64,000 nucleotides of DNA from JACCXE01 sp963718605 (GTDB lineage: Bacteria > Actinomycetota > Acidimicrobiia > Acidimicrobiales > JACCXE01). Positions within the stretch are counted from its first letter, which is position 1, and every line of letters begins with the position of its first letter. The stretch is taken from contig OY970363.1 in the NCBI GenBank assembly GCA_963718605.1, positions 496,001 to 560,000 of the forward strand, given 5' to 3'. The notes below the pieces were generated by a model. That model was not told where the DNA came from and searched no databases. It saw nothing but the letters and a program-made list of their open reading frames with translations. The translations under genes were made by a program, and so were the position numbers. Positions 42,013-51,355 of this stretch are shown one piece after another.

Positions 42013-45000
42013 GGTCGCGCAGCAGCGCCTCGGCCATGTCCAGATAGGGCGCCGCGTGGCGATCGGCGAACGCGGCGCGGGCGGCGGTGGCCAGCCTGAC
42101 CGCCTCGGGTCGATCTTCGGCGCGACCGCGGTCGTTCAGCATTCGGGCGAACCAGTAGTCGACGTGCGGCGCGTCGACCGGAACGGGATCTTCCGCGGCG
42201 ATGCGGGTCGCCTCGACATAGTGCCGCTCCGCCTCGTCAAACATGCCGGCGGTGGCGGCAACCATCCCGGCGAGGCGCTCGGAAATGACGAACTCGAACC
42301 ACACGTAGCGGTACCGCTCGCTCAGCCGCGCCGCGACGGGATAGTGCTCGGCCGCCAAATCCTTGAGTCCGAGCAGAGACGCGGCGACCAAGACGCCGTG
42401 GAAGCGGAACTGCTGCCCGGCTGGGTGTGCGCCGTTTCCAACCGGGACCACGAAAGTCGCCGTGTCGTTTATGAGCGTCAGGCACGCGTCGCGCTCGCCC
42501 GCGTATGCCAACGCCATGATCTTCGCCGCCTCGCCGATCCCCGTCCATGCGGACGCCGGCATGAGTCGAGTGGCCTCGTCGGCGTGGTGCAGCGACTCCG
42601 CAAACTGGCCCTGCGCCTGCGTCGCCGCCGACAGCCACGCATAGGTCAGCGCTATCCAGGGCGAGTTGATCGACTCGAGCATCGGTAGATCGGCCAAGGC
42701 GGCGCGCTGATTCGCATCGACGTCAGCGCTCATCACGTAGTCGGCCCAGTGAACGGTGCGCGTACAGAGCGACTCGGTACCGATGTGGCCCACCCGCGCC
42801 GCGAGTTCGGCGCCCTCGGCGGCCACCGCTCTCGCTTCGCCGCGCTGACCGCTCCACAACAACGAGAAGCCGAGCCACGACAGCGCGTCGGCGAGTGTCC
42901 ACGCGTCCGTCGAATTGCGCAGTCGAGCCACGGCTTCTCGCCCGCGTTCGATGCTCTGCTCGAGCAAACCGAAGTTCCAGCCGTTGAGCGACTCGGTCCA
43001 CGCCATCACGCCGAGGCTGCGATCGTCGGTAACGTCACCTGCCGCCGCGCGCGCCTCCGCCATCGTCGTAACGGCTTCGTCGTAGAGCCCACCAAAACCG
43101 AGCAGCGATCCCAGCCCGCCAGCCACGAGCAGCCGCTCCGGAATTGCTTCGTCACCGACCGCCTGTAACCCGGCGTACATCGTGGTGAACGCGTCGTCGA
43201 AGCGCCCGAGCCACATCAGCGACACGCCCATCTGCCACGACAGCAGCCCGGCGGCGGCGCGGTTCTCGGCGCGCAAGTGGTGCTCCACCGCCTGCTGCCA
43301 CGTTGTCAGGCAATCCTCCAATCGGCCCAACGCGCGCAAGGCGTTTCCCCGGAGCTGCAAGAGCTCGCCCATCCGTTCGTCGTCGGTCTCGTCGACGAGT
43401 GCGAGCGCATCTTCAAGCAGTCGGATGGCCGACTCGAACGCGGCGCCGCCAACGGCGCGCTCGGCCGCGGCCATCAACATGTTGATGAGGCGTTTCGGGT
43501 CGGCGGCCGCGCCGGCTTTGAGCAAGTGGTCGGCGAGTTCCTGCGGCCGCAACTCCGACGCGTTCGGGTCCAGCCGCTCGATCGCATCGGCGACCGCGAG
43601 ATGGAGGCGTTGACGACGCAGCACGGAAAGACCCGACAGCAGCGTCTGACGAATCAACTCGTGCGCGAACGAGAAGACCACCTCGCCGTCGCGTTCCTCT
43701 GACACCAGCACCTGGGCGGTTTCGGCGTCGTCCACGATGTCGAGCAGCGCGCTCGCCGAGAGTTCGGTCACCTGTTCGAGCAGTCGGAACGGGAACGCCC
43801 GCCCAATGACAGCGGCCGCGGCGAGCGCCTTCTGCGGCCCGGGCCCGAGGCGCTCGAGCCGGCGGCCGACGACCAGGCGCACGCTCTCGGGGACATCGAG
43901 CTCGTCGATCTTGAGGTCGGCGCGGAACTCACCCTTTTCGTCGAAGACGCGCCCCTCCTCGACGAAGTGGCGGAAGACCTCACCGACGAAGAAAGGGTTG
44001 CCCTCGGTCTCGGAGTAGACCGCGTCCACGATCGCGCTTGGCGGCGTGCGCCCCGACAGCGCCTCGATCATCGTCGCGACGTCGTCTAGGCCAAACCGGT
44101 TGAGGTGCACGCGTTCGACGGTCTGCGCCCGCACCATTCGTTCGAGGCTGGCCGCGAGTGGCCGCGATACCTCAAGTTCGACGTCGCGATATGTCCCGAT
44201 GCCGAGAATGCGGTGGTGCGGTACCACCTCCGAGATGTGCTCGATCAAAAGGAGCGTTGATTCGTCGCCCCAGTGGATGTCGTCCATCATCATCACGAGC
44301 GGGAAACGCTTGGACCCGCGCGCGATGAACGACGCAACTGCGTTGAAGAAGTAGCGGCGCTGCTGCTCGGGCGGCAGTTCGAGCGCCTCAGGGATGTCCG
44401 GAAAGCGGCGACGCAACTCGGGCACCATGCGCGCGATCTCGGGCGCGTCGTCGGCCATGTCCTCGCGCACGACGTCGGCGGGCATCAGCGACAACGCCTG
44501 CTCGAGCATCTCCACGAACGGCGAGTAGGCCACCGAACCCTCGGACTCGTAGCACCGACCGAACACGGCTAGGGCGCCGCGCCGCTCGGCTTCGCGGATC
44601 ACTTGGCGCACCAGCGCGGTTTTCCCGACGCCGGGCTCGCCGCCGATAAGCACAACGCCGCCGTGCCCGTCGATCGCGGCGGCCAGCTTTTCTCGCAACA
44701 TCGCGAGCTGTTCCTCACGGGCCACGAACACGGGTGTCTTGGGCCCGGATGATTCGCGGACCCAGAGCACGTCCCACAAACGCCACGGCGTAGGAAAGCC
44801 TTTGAGGTCGTGTTCGCCGGCGTCGCGGTAACTGATGTCCGGGATGGTGCCGGCCAGTTGGCGCGTCACGTCCGAAATCAACACTTGGCGTCCGATCGCG
44901 GCCGAACAGACGCGGGCGGCGGCGTGCACGGCCTCGCCGGAAATCTGTCCGCCGGTGTGCGTGACCTCGCCGGTGTTCAGGCCGATCCGTACCTGCAACG

Positions 45001-45298
45001 GCGGACCCCCGCGCTGGCGATTGAACGCGTCGAGCGCGCGTTGGATGCCGATCGCGCACGCGAGCGCGCGCTTGGTCGAAACGAACACCACGAGGAATCC
45101 GTCACCCAGCGCCGCGTGTTGGTCGTAACCCTGATGTTCGGCGACCTGAGCGCGAATCAACTCGTCGTGCTGGCGCAACAGCTCGTCGGTCTCGGTGTCA
45201 CCGAGGGTGGTGCGTAGCGACGTCGAGCCTTCGATGTCGGTGAACATGATTGTCACCGGACCCTCTGGCAAAGCGGGTGCGTCGCGCAGGTCCGCCAT
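42005..45298 (-). CDS. Class III adenylate cyclase fused to AAA ATPase and TPR region
   Basis: 1097 residues. Cyclase domain about 12-180: MFTDIEGSTSLRTTLGDTE with metal Asp21, HAALGDGFLVVF with the second Asp, and LQVRIGLNTGEV. AAA/STAND ATPase about 195-500: Walker A GGEPGVGKTALV, Walker B LVMMMDDIHWGDES. From about 560 onward helical repeats of TPR type (e.g. LLQLRGNALRALGRLEDCLT). This LuxR-less architecture is common in actinobacteria and proposed to couple ligand binding to cAMP production. TACCGT seven bases before ATG may give a leaderless transcript. Confidence 0.92.
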   Translation of the reverse strand: MADLRDAPALPEGPVTIMFTDIEGSTSLRTTLGDTETDELLRQHDELIRAQVAEHQGYDQHAALGDGFLVVFVSTKRALACAIGIQRALDAFNRQRGGPPLQVRIGLNTGEVTHTGGQISGEAVHAAARVCSAAIGRQVLISDVTRQLAGTIPDISYRDAGEHDLKGFPTPWRLWDVLWVRESSGPKTPVFVAREEQLAMLREKLAAAIDGHGGVVLIGGEPGVGKTALVRQVIREAERRGALAVFGRCYESEGSVAYSPFVEMLEQALSLMPADVVREDMADDAPEIARMVPELRRRFPDIPEALELPPEQQRRYFFNAVASFIARGSKRFPLVMMMDDIHWGDESTLLLIEHISEVVPHHRILGIGTYRDVELEVSRPLAASLERMVRAQTVERVHLNRFGLDDVATMIEALSGRTPPSAIVDAVYSETEGNPFFVGEVFRHFVEEGRVFDEKGEFRADLKIDELDVPESVRLVVGRRLERLGPGPQKALAAAAVIGRAFPFRLLEQVTELSASALLDIVDDAETAQVLVSEERDGEVVFSFAHELIRQTLLSGLSVLRRQRLHLAVADAIERLDPNASELRPQELADHLLKAGAAADPKRLINMLMAAAERAVGGAAFESAIRLLEDALALVDETDDERMGELLQLRGNALRALGRLEDCLTTWQQAVEHHLRAENRAAAGLLSWQMGVSLMWLGRFDDAFTTMYAGLQAVGDEAIPERLLVAGGLGSLLGFGGLYDEAVTTMAEARAAAGDVTDDRSLGVMAWTESLNGWNFGLLEQSIERGREAVARLRNSTDAWTLADALSWLGFSLLWSGQRGEARAVAAEGAELAARVGHIGTESLCTRTVHWADYVMSADVDANQRAALADLPMLESINSPWIALTYAWLSAATQAQGQFAESLHHADEATRLMPASAWTGIGEAAKIMALAYAGERDACLTLINDTATFVVPVGNGAHPAGQQFRFHGVLVAASLLGLKDLAAEHYPVAARLSERYRYVWFEFVISERLAGMVAATAGMFDEAERHYVEATRIAAEDPVPVDAPHVDYWFARMLNDRGRAEDRPEAVRLATAARAAFADRHAAPYLDMAEALLRDLS

Positions 45299-45316
45299 CA
45301 GCGGAACGGTAGCGGC

Positions 45317-46435
45317 TTAAAGACGGGCGACTTCCTCGGTGCGATTCCGCACCAAGTCGTTGAACGCCTGCCCTGGGCCGACGTGATCCCACAAGCTCGG
45401 CGGGAAGTGCGAGACGTACATCGTGCGCCGCATGCCTTCGCCGGTTGGCTTGGGTGAGGCGTGCATCACGTCCTTTATATGCACGGTGACATCGCCGGGC
45501 TCGGTGTCGATGGCAACGACCGGGACGTCGGCGAACCGCTGCTGCCATCCGTTGTGCAAGGACTGGCCGTGGCTGCCGGGCACGAACGTGATGTTGCCCG
45601 TCGCCGCGTTCGAACCGGTGAGCTGGATACCCACGCCGACCGACGGGCAGTAGATGGCGTGGCCGCCCATGCCGCAGTCCTGATGCCACGGGATGTTGGA
45701 CAGGCCCTGCGTCTTGCCCGGAACCTTGAGCAAGATCGCCGCGCCCTCCATGCGGTCGTGCGACGGACGGAGGTCGTCGCGCAGCAGTGTGCCGAGCCGG
45801 GTTATGCGCGGGTCGTACTCCGTTGCGTTCATCAGGTCCGACCGCAGGCCCGCGTAAACGAGGCGGCACAGCGCGTCGTTGCCCTCCTCGTCGGTCACCC
45901 ACCACGACTCGTCGTCACCGCGGCGGGCGATTGATGCGAGCCGGTCCACCTCGGCGTTGAGCGCCGCGATCTCATCGGCCGAGAACACGCCTCGGACGTG
46001 CAGGTACCCCGTGGTCTCGAGGTAGTGACGGAGTTCGTCGTCGGAGTCGTCGAGCGTGAACGATCGTGTGAGGTCGACGCCGGACAGGTCGACCCGCGCC
46101 GGGTCGTAGAGCGGCACGCCGGCGTGCACGAGCGTCAATAGCGGACCCCAGTTCGCCAGCGTGGCGAAGTCCCCGCGCTCGTAGGTGATCTCGTTGGCGA
46201 GGTGCAGGTTGACCAGCGTGCGTACCTGCGTGGTGAGGTCGCTCCAGGCGTCAGCCGATATCGACACGACGGCGCGGGCGTCGGCGTCGAGTCCGTCGGC
46301 GGCGACCACGCCCTCGTCGGCCAGGAACCGGTACGTCGTTACGCGCGGGCCGACCCGAAACGCCACCGGGGCCAGGTCCGGCGTTACGCGCACTACCGCG
46401 GACAGATCAGCTTCGGCCAACGCGTGCAGAGCCAC
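45317..46435 (-). CDS. SCP2-like domain fused to phytanoyl-CoA dioxygenase (PhyH) domain
   Basis: 372 residues from GTG 46435. Residues about 1-120 (VTPDLAPVAFRVGPRVTTYR ... YERGDFATLANWGPLLTLVHAG) look like a small sterol-carrier domain. The rest is PhyH: ETTGYLHVRGVFSADEIAAL, iron ligands in IPWHQDCGMGG (His-x-Asp) and VMHASPKPTGEGMRRTMYV (distal His and Arg). It should hydroxylate a lipophilic substrate with Fe(II) and 2-oxoglutarate; the SCP2-like part could present it. TAGGGT six bases before the start marks a leaderless promoter. Confidence 0.85.
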   Translation of the reverse strand: MALHALAEADLSAVVRVTPDLAPVAFRVGPRVTTYRFLADEGVVAADGLDADARAVVSISADAWSDLTTQVRTLVNLHLANEITYERGDFATLANWGPLLTLVHAGVPLYDPARVDLSGVDLTRSFTLDDSDDELRHYLETTGYLHVRGVFSADEIAALNAEVDRLASIARRGDDESWWVTDEEGNDALCRLVYAGLRSDLMNATEYDPRITRLGTLLRDDLRPSHDRMEGAAILLKVPGKTQGLSNIPWHQDCGMGGHAIYCPSVGVGIQLTGSNAATGNITFVPGSHGQSLHNGWQQRFADVPVVAIDTEPGDVTVHIKDVMHASPKPTGEGMRRTMYVSHFPPSLWDHVGPGQAFNDLVRNRTEEVARL

Positions 46436-46441
46436 TTAGGG

Positions 46442-46447
46442 ACCCTA
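46442..46447 (-). promoter_or_regulatory. -10 element of a leaderless promoter for the SCP2-PhyH gene
   Basis: TAGGGT on the minus strand, exactly six bases upstream of GTG 46435, with no ribosome site; the same hexamer and spacing recur at 61798-61803. Confidence 0.5.
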
Positions 46448-46497
46448 CCCCCAGCGGCTCTACGCTCGACCCCGGTCGAGGGAATGAGGAGAAAACA

Positions 46498-47332
46498 ATG
46501 AGCGACCTCAAGGGCCGACGCGTCCTCATTACCGGCGCGGCGCGCGGCATCGGCGCGGCGCTCGCGCAGCGACTCCACGCCCGCGGCGCGCGGGTCGCCA
46601 TCGCGGGTTTGGAACCGGAACTGTTGGCTGAAGTGGCGACGTCGGTGGACGGGCCGCACTGGTTCTGTGACGTCACCGACCGTGCCCAAGTGGACGATGT
46701 GGTGGCGAGGGCAGTCGACGGGTTGGGCGGCCTCGACGTAGTCGTCGCAAACGCTGGCGTCGCGGCGCAATTGCCGCTGGTTGGGGGCGACCCGTCGATC
46801 TTCGATCGCACGGTCGCCGTAAACGTCATCGGCACCTACAACACGCTGCCGCGCCGCCGGGCCCCACATCAGTCATCCGAACGGCTACGCCGTTGCGATT
46901 GCGTCGATGGGCGCCGCCGTTCATCTTCCGCTGATGGGTGCCTACTCGGCGTCCAAGGCCGCGGTAGAAGCGCTCGGCAACACCCTGCGTCAAGAGCTGC
47001 GCCCGAGCGGGGCGCGCGTCGGCGTGGCGTACTTCGCCGAACTCGACACTGACATGACCGACCGCGGCTTCGACACTGAGGCCGCGCGTCAACTCACAGG
47101 GGGTCGTTCCATCACGCGGGTGACGCCGCTCAACGCGGGAATCAACGCGCTCGAGCGGGGCATCGCGAAACGCAAGCGCATCATCGTGGCGCCGTGGTGG
47201 GCGCGACCTGCGCTGTCGACGCGTATGGGCGTGCAGCTCGTGCTCGAACCGCTCGTGCGGCGTAACCTCGCCAAGGCCCTCGAAACCGCGCGTGACGAGC
47301 AGGTCGAACTGACCACGCCGCAGCCGAAGTGA
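46498..47332 (+). CDS. Short-chain dehydrogenase/reductase (SDR), frameshifted
   Basis: About 277 residues after repair. GAGGAG precedes ATG 46498. First frame: VLITGAARGIGAALAQRL (cofactor Gly motif), CDVTDRAQVDDVV, VVVANAGVAAQLP (NAG), VAVNVIGTYNTL. Near 46846-46856 the frame breaks; the neighbouring frame continues GPHISHPNGYAVAIASMGAA, GAYSASKAAVEALGNTLRQE (catalytic Y-x3-K) and PSGARVGVAYFAELDTDMT to TGA 47332. It would oxidise or reduce an alcohol/ketone with NAD(P). Its end overlaps the next gene as GTGA. Confidence 0.82.
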
Positions 47333-47841
47333 GCACCGACGGGCCCCGCATCGCTCCCGGTACGCGGAAGGACGTCGGGCTACTCGGCTGGGCCGTGAGT
47401 TGGGTGAGCGGCCGGGTCAGCGGCACGGGCCCGCCGAATCTGTTCCTGACACTTGGTCGCAACCGGAAACTCTTCCGCGGATGGCTCCACTTCGCCGGCC
47501 GACTGATGCCGGGCGGTCGGTTGCCCCGCCGCGAGACCGAGATGATCATCTTCCGCGTGGCCCACGCTCGCGAGTGCGCCTACGAGATCGCGCATCACAC
47601 GCACCTCGCCCGGCGCGCCGGCGTCGACGACTCCGCGCCCACGGCCCGCGATCAAGTGTTGTTGGACGCCACAGACGAGTTGCTCGCCTCCCGCGACCTG
47701 AGCGACGCCGCCTGGGAGGCGCTCGGCCAGCAACTCGACGATCGGGAACGTCTCGAGTTCCTCTTCCTCGTCGGCCACTACGACATGCTCGCCACCACGA
47801 TCAACACACTCCGAGTGGAAACCGACGCCCGCCGCCGTTAG
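47329..47841 (+). CDS. Carboxymuconolactone decarboxylase-family protein
   Basis: 170 residues from GTG 47329. The CMD/AhpD core is LMPGGRLPRRETEMIIFRVAH followed by ARECAYEIAHHTHLARRAGV (E-x2-Y-E-x2-H-H pattern), then the helical pair ending LEFLFLVGHYDMLATTINTL. It has one Cys in the active-site loop (ECAYE), not the CxxC of AhpD, so it is probably not a peroxidase. Translationally coupled to the SDR; both may act on one substrate. Confidence 0.87.
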   Translation: MSTDGPRIAPGTRKDVGLLGWAVSWVSGRVSGTGPPNLFLTLGRNRKLFRGWLHFAGRLMPGGRLPRRETEMIIFRVAHARECAYEIAHHTHLARRAGVDDSAPTARDQVLLDATDELLASRDLSDAAWEALGQQLDDRERLEFLFLVGHYDMLATTINTLRVETDARRR

Positions 47842-49365
47842 ATGTTCTGGGAGGCTGGCCGTGTGTACAGCGATGGAGAGCGCGTCGCGCGGCAGATGCA
47901 GGTTTGGCTCACCGCGGTAACTGTCATTGCCAATCTCGTGGGCGCGATCGTCGTGTTCGCACTACTGCTATGGGTGGTGCCAACCCCCGGCGTCACCGGT
48001 GACGTAGGCCTGGCCAACCTGATCGGTGTGCCCGCGTACATCGCGATGGCGCTCGTCGTCGGCGCGGTCCTGGGAACCCGGCGGCTCCTGCCGCGAATGC
48101 GTTGGGTGCAAGAGGGCCGGGCCCCCAGCGCGGGCGAGCAGCGGACGGCGCTGCGCGCACCGCTGCAGCTTCTCGCCGTCGAAGGCGCCCTCTGGGCGGG
48201 CGGTGCCGCGCTTTTTACCTTGGTGAACGGGGTGCGTAACGCAGAACTGATCGCGCCGGTTGCGTTCACGGTGTCGCTGGGCGGCATCACTACGTGCGCA
48301 ACCGCGTACCTGCTCAACGAACGGGTGCTTCGACCCGTCGCCGCATTGGCGCTTTCCCACGATCCGCCCGACCGCCCGTTGGTGCCGGGGCTTACGGCGC
48401 GCGCGTTGCTGACGTGGACGCTCGGTTCGGCCGTGCCCGTCGCCGGGTTGATTCTCGTTGCCGTGTTCACGTTGGCGGGACGGAAAGTGTCCAGTGACCG
48501 ACTCGCCGTCACCATCGTCGGGTTGGGCGTGATCACGATCACTGTCGGACTACTCACAACCATGCTCGCGGCTCGGGCTACGACGGTGGCGGTGCAGTCG
48601 GTGCGCAGCGCCCTCACTCTGGTCGAAGCCGGCGACCTGGCCGTACGAACAGAGGTTTTCGACGGCACCGAGGTCGGCCTGCTCCAGGCGGGCTTCAATC
48701 GGATGGCCGAAGGCCTCGGCGAGCGTGAGCGCATCCGAGATCTGTTCGGGCGCCACGTCGGCGAGAGCGTGGCGCACAGCGCCATCGCCGGAGTCGTCGA
48801 GTTGGGCGGTGAGGTGCGCGACGTCGGCGTCGTGTTCGTCGACGTGATCGGCTCGACCACCCTCGCCGCCACCCGGCCTCCGGCCGAAGTCGTCGACGTG
48901 CTGAACCGGTTCTTTGCGGTGGTCGTCGACGTTGTCCATCAGCACAAGGGATTCGTCAACAAGTTCCAGGGCGATGCCGCGCTCGCAGTGTTCGGTGCGC
49001 CCGTCGTGCTGGAGGACCCCGCCGGCGCGGCGCTGGCCGCCGCGCGCGATCTTGCCCGACGCCTCGATCGCGAAGTCGGCGACGTGAGCGCCGGCGTCGG
49101 AGTGTCCTTCGGGGCCGCGGTGGCCGGCAACGTCGGCGCCGAGCAGAGGTACGAATACACCGTGATCGGCGACCCGGTGAACGAGGCCGCTCGGCTCACC
49201 GAGTTGGCCAAGGATCTGCCCGGTCGGGTCGTGGCATCCGGTTCAGCGCGCGACGCCGCTTCACCAGAGGAAGCGGAGCGATGGATGCCGGGCGACGCGG
49301 TCCTCCTGCGAGGCCGGCTCGAGCCGACGCGACTCGTTACGCCACGCAACACCGCGCGCGGTTAA
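47842..49365 (+). CDS. Membrane class III adenylate cyclase (6-TM, HAMP, cyclase)
   Basis: 507 residues; ATG follows directly after the previous stop. Six hydrophobic helices in residues about 20-240, a HAMP domain (SALTLVEAGDLAVRTEVFDG ... FNRMAEGLGERERI), then the cyclase: VGVVFVDVIGSTTLAATRPP with metal Asp, VNKFQGDAALAVFGAP with the second Asp, and VIGDPVNEAARLTELA. This is the layout of the Rv1318c-Rv1320c/Rv3645 group of M. tuberculosis. It makes cAMP in response to a membrane signal. Confidence 0.92.
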   Translation: MFWEAGRVYSDGERVARQMQVWLTAVTVIANLVGAIVVFALLLWVVPTPGVTGDVGLANLIGVPAYIAMALVVGAVLGTRRLLPRMRWVQEGRAPSAGEQRTALRAPLQLLAVEGALWAGGAALFTLVNGVRNAELIAPVAFTVSLGGITTCATAYLLNERVLRPVAALALSHDPPDRPLVPGLTARALLTWTLGSAVPVAGLILVAVFTLAGRKVSSDRLAVTIVGLGVITITVGLLTTMLAARATTVAVQSVRSALTLVEAGDLAVRTEVFDGTEVGLLQAGFNRMAEGLGERERIRDLFGRHVGESVAHSAIAGVVELGGEVRDVGVVFVDVIGSTTLAATRPPAEVVDVLNRFFAVVVDVVHQHKGFVNKFQGDAALAVFGAPVVLEDPAGAALAAARDLARRLDREVGDVSAGVGVSFGAAVAGNVGAEQRYEYTVIGDPVNEAARLTELAKDLPGRVVASGSARDAASPEEAERWMPGDAVLLRGRLEPTRLVTPRNTARG

Positions 49366-50195
49366 GTCGGTATCGCCGCGGGCCAGACGGTCGGGCAGAG
49401 GTCGTCGAAGCCATAGGGCTCGCCAAGTTGGCCGCCGCGTTCTTGGAACAACGCCAGGTTGTAGTGCTGCCAGATACCCGGGCGTGAAACGGCGACGACG
49501 TCACCGGCCACGAAGTGGACCGCCAATGAACGACGGAGCCGGTCCGACGTGTTGGGCCCGCTGCCGTGAAACGTGAGCGGGTGGTGAAAGCTCACCTGTC
49601 CCGCGGCCATCACGACCGACGCCGGCGACGCCACGCGGCCCTCGCCGAAGCCGGCGAGTTGCGCGTCCCGGTCGGTACCGAAGAAATTGCTCGCCCCCTC
49701 GACCAGCCCCCACGAGTGACTGCCAGGGATCATCTGCATCGCGCCGTTGTCGTCGTCAACGTCGTCGAAGGCGACCCACGCGGTAACGAAGTCGCCACTC
49801 GAGGCAACGGTGTCCCAGCTGGCCCAGTCCTGATGCCAACCGATGGTCGTCTCCGTCGGCCCACCGGGCGGCTTGAACAAGAGCTGGTCTTGCCAGAGCT
49901 TCACCACATCGGCGTCGAGCAAGACCGCCGCGATCTCCGCCAGCCGCGCATCAGTGGCCAGCCCGGCGAGGTCAGGGTCGGCCCACCACGCGTTGTCGAT
50001 CTTGCGCAGATCGTTCGGCCCCGGCTCGAACGGCAGCGCCAAGGTTGGCCGCCGGTCACCGGCGTAGGTCCCGTCCACCACCCGCTGCGTCACCGCGTTG
50101 AACCGCGCGACTTCAGAGGCGTCGAACAAGACCGGTGCAATCCAATAGCCGTCGCGTTCGTACGCGGCCCGCGCCGCCTCGGGGTCAAACGTCAC
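49362..50195 (-). CDS. Phytanoyl-CoA dioxygenase family protein
   Basis: 277 residues from GTG 50195. YERDGYWIAPVLFDASEVAR at the start; iron ligands in IGWHQDWASW (His-x-Asp) and LTFHGSGPNTSDRLRRSL (distal His, then Arg for 2-oxoglutarate); QLLFKPPGG precedes them. Unlike the copy at 45317 it has no extra N-terminal domain. It hydroxylates an unknown small or lipid substrate. Overlaps the membrane cyclase end by 4 bases, tail to tail, and sits 14 bases downstream of no gene on its own strand beyond the desaturase unit. Confidence 0.88.
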   Translation of the reverse strand: MTFDPEAARAAYERDGYWIAPVLFDASEVARFNAVTQRVVDGTYAGDRRPTLALPFEPGPNDLRKIDNAWWADPDLAGLATDARLAEIAAVLLDADVVKLWQDQLLFKPPGGPTETTIGWHQDWASWDTVASSGDFVTAWVAFDDVDDDNGAMQMIPGSHSWGLVEGASNFFGTDRDAQLAGFGEGRVASPASVVMAAGQVSFHHPLTFHGSGPNTSDRLRRSLAVHFVAGDVVAVSRPGIWQHYNLALFQERGGQLGEPYGFDDLCPTVWPAAIPT

Positions 50196-50209
50196 GGCGC
50201 ATCTCTAGC

Positions 50210-51343
50210 TCAGGCGGCGATGAGTTCGCGCTCCGTAGCCGGTCGTTCAGTGAGCGGTTCGTTGCGGCCGCGGCCCGTCCATGGCATCGCCAGGCGCACG
50301 ATCTTGCGCACAACCGAACCGAACTGGCTCACCAGTGACCCGCTGTTGTACGGCAGGCCGTAGCGCTCGCACAGTTCGCGTACCTGCGGTGCGATCTCCT
50401 TGTAGCGGCGGGCGGGCAGGTCGGGGAAGAGGTGATGCTCGATCTGGTGGCTGAGGTTGCCCGACAGGATGTGGAACAGGCGGCCGCCCTCAATGTTGGC
50501 GGAGCCGAGCATCTGGCGGAAGTACCAGTGTCCCTTCGACTCGCCTTCGCACTCGGCGATGGTGAACTCATGCGTACCGGCGGGAAAGTGCCCGCAGAAG
50601 ATGATCGTGAACGCCCACACGTTGCGCATCACGTTGGCCACCGCGTTGGCCGCGAGCGTGGACAGGAATAACGGCCCCGTGAGCAGCGGCCACACGATGT
50701 AGTCGCGGCCCGCAAGCTTGGCGGTCTTGCGCAAGCCGTCGCGCAGCGTCGGCCACGCCTCGGCCCATGTCTTCTTGCCCGCCATCACGCGGTCCACCTC
50801 GACGTCGTGGAACATCACACCCAGGTCGAAGTTCAACGCAAGCAGGGTGGCGAAGATCGGGTTGGCCAGGAACACAGGGTTCCAGGGCTGGTCTTCGCTC
50901 ATGCGCAGCACGCCGTAACCGATGTCGCGGTCCTTGCCCTGCACGTTCGTGAAGGTGTGGTGCAGGTAGTTGTGCGAATGACGCCACTGGTCACCGGGGC
51001 ACGCGGTGTCCCAGTCGAAGTTCTTGGCCGACAGGTTCGGGTCGCGGGTCCAGTCGTACTGGCCGTGCATCACGTTGTGGCCAATCTCCATGTTGTCGAG
51101 AATCTTGGAGATGCCGAGCGCGGCGGTGCCGGCGACCCAGGCCGGAGGGAAGAAGCCGGCGAACAGAAGGCCGCGGCCGCCGACCTCGAGGCCCCGCTGG
51201 ATGCGGATCATGCGTCGCATGTAGTCGACGTCGGCCTGGCCGAGGTCATCGGCGACCGACTGGCGGATCGTGTCGAGTTCGCGGCCGAGGTCGTCGAGTT
51301 GATCGGCGGACAGGCCGTAGCGCTGAGCGGTGGTTGTAGTCAT
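50210..51343 (-). CDS. Membrane fatty acid desaturase (DesA3-like)
   Basis: 377 residues. Three histidine boxes: HNVMH (89-93), HNYLHH (124-129) and HQIEHH near the C-terminus, in the frame of an acyl-CoA/lipid desaturase. Hydrophobic segments flank the boxes. With electrons delivered by the reductase encoded 12 bases upstream, it should introduce a double bond into stearoyl-CoA or a related acyl chain, as DesA3 with Rv3230c does in M. tuberculosis. AAGGA is present before the ATG. Second gene of the operon controlled at 52449-52487. Confidence 0.93.
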   Translation of the reverse strand: MTTTTAQRYGLSADQLDDLGRELDTIRQSVADDLGQADVDYMRRMIRIQRGLEVGGRGLLFAGFFPPAWVAGTAALGISKILDNMEIGHNVMHGQYDWTRDPNLSAKNFDWDTACPGDQWRHSHNYLHHTFTNVQGKDRDIGYGVLRMSEDQPWNPVFLANPIFATLLALNFDLGVMFHDVEVDRVMAGKKTWAEAWPTLRDGLRKTAKLAGRDYIVWPLLTGPLFLSTLAANAVANVMRNVWAFTIIFCGHFPAGTHEFTIAECEGESKGHWYFRQMLGSANIEGGRLFHILSGNLSHQIEHHLFPDLPARRYKEIAPQVRELCERYGLPYNSGSLVSQFGSVVRKIVRLAMPWTGRGRNEPLTERPATERELIAA

Positions 51344-51355
51344 TGAAGGATTCCT

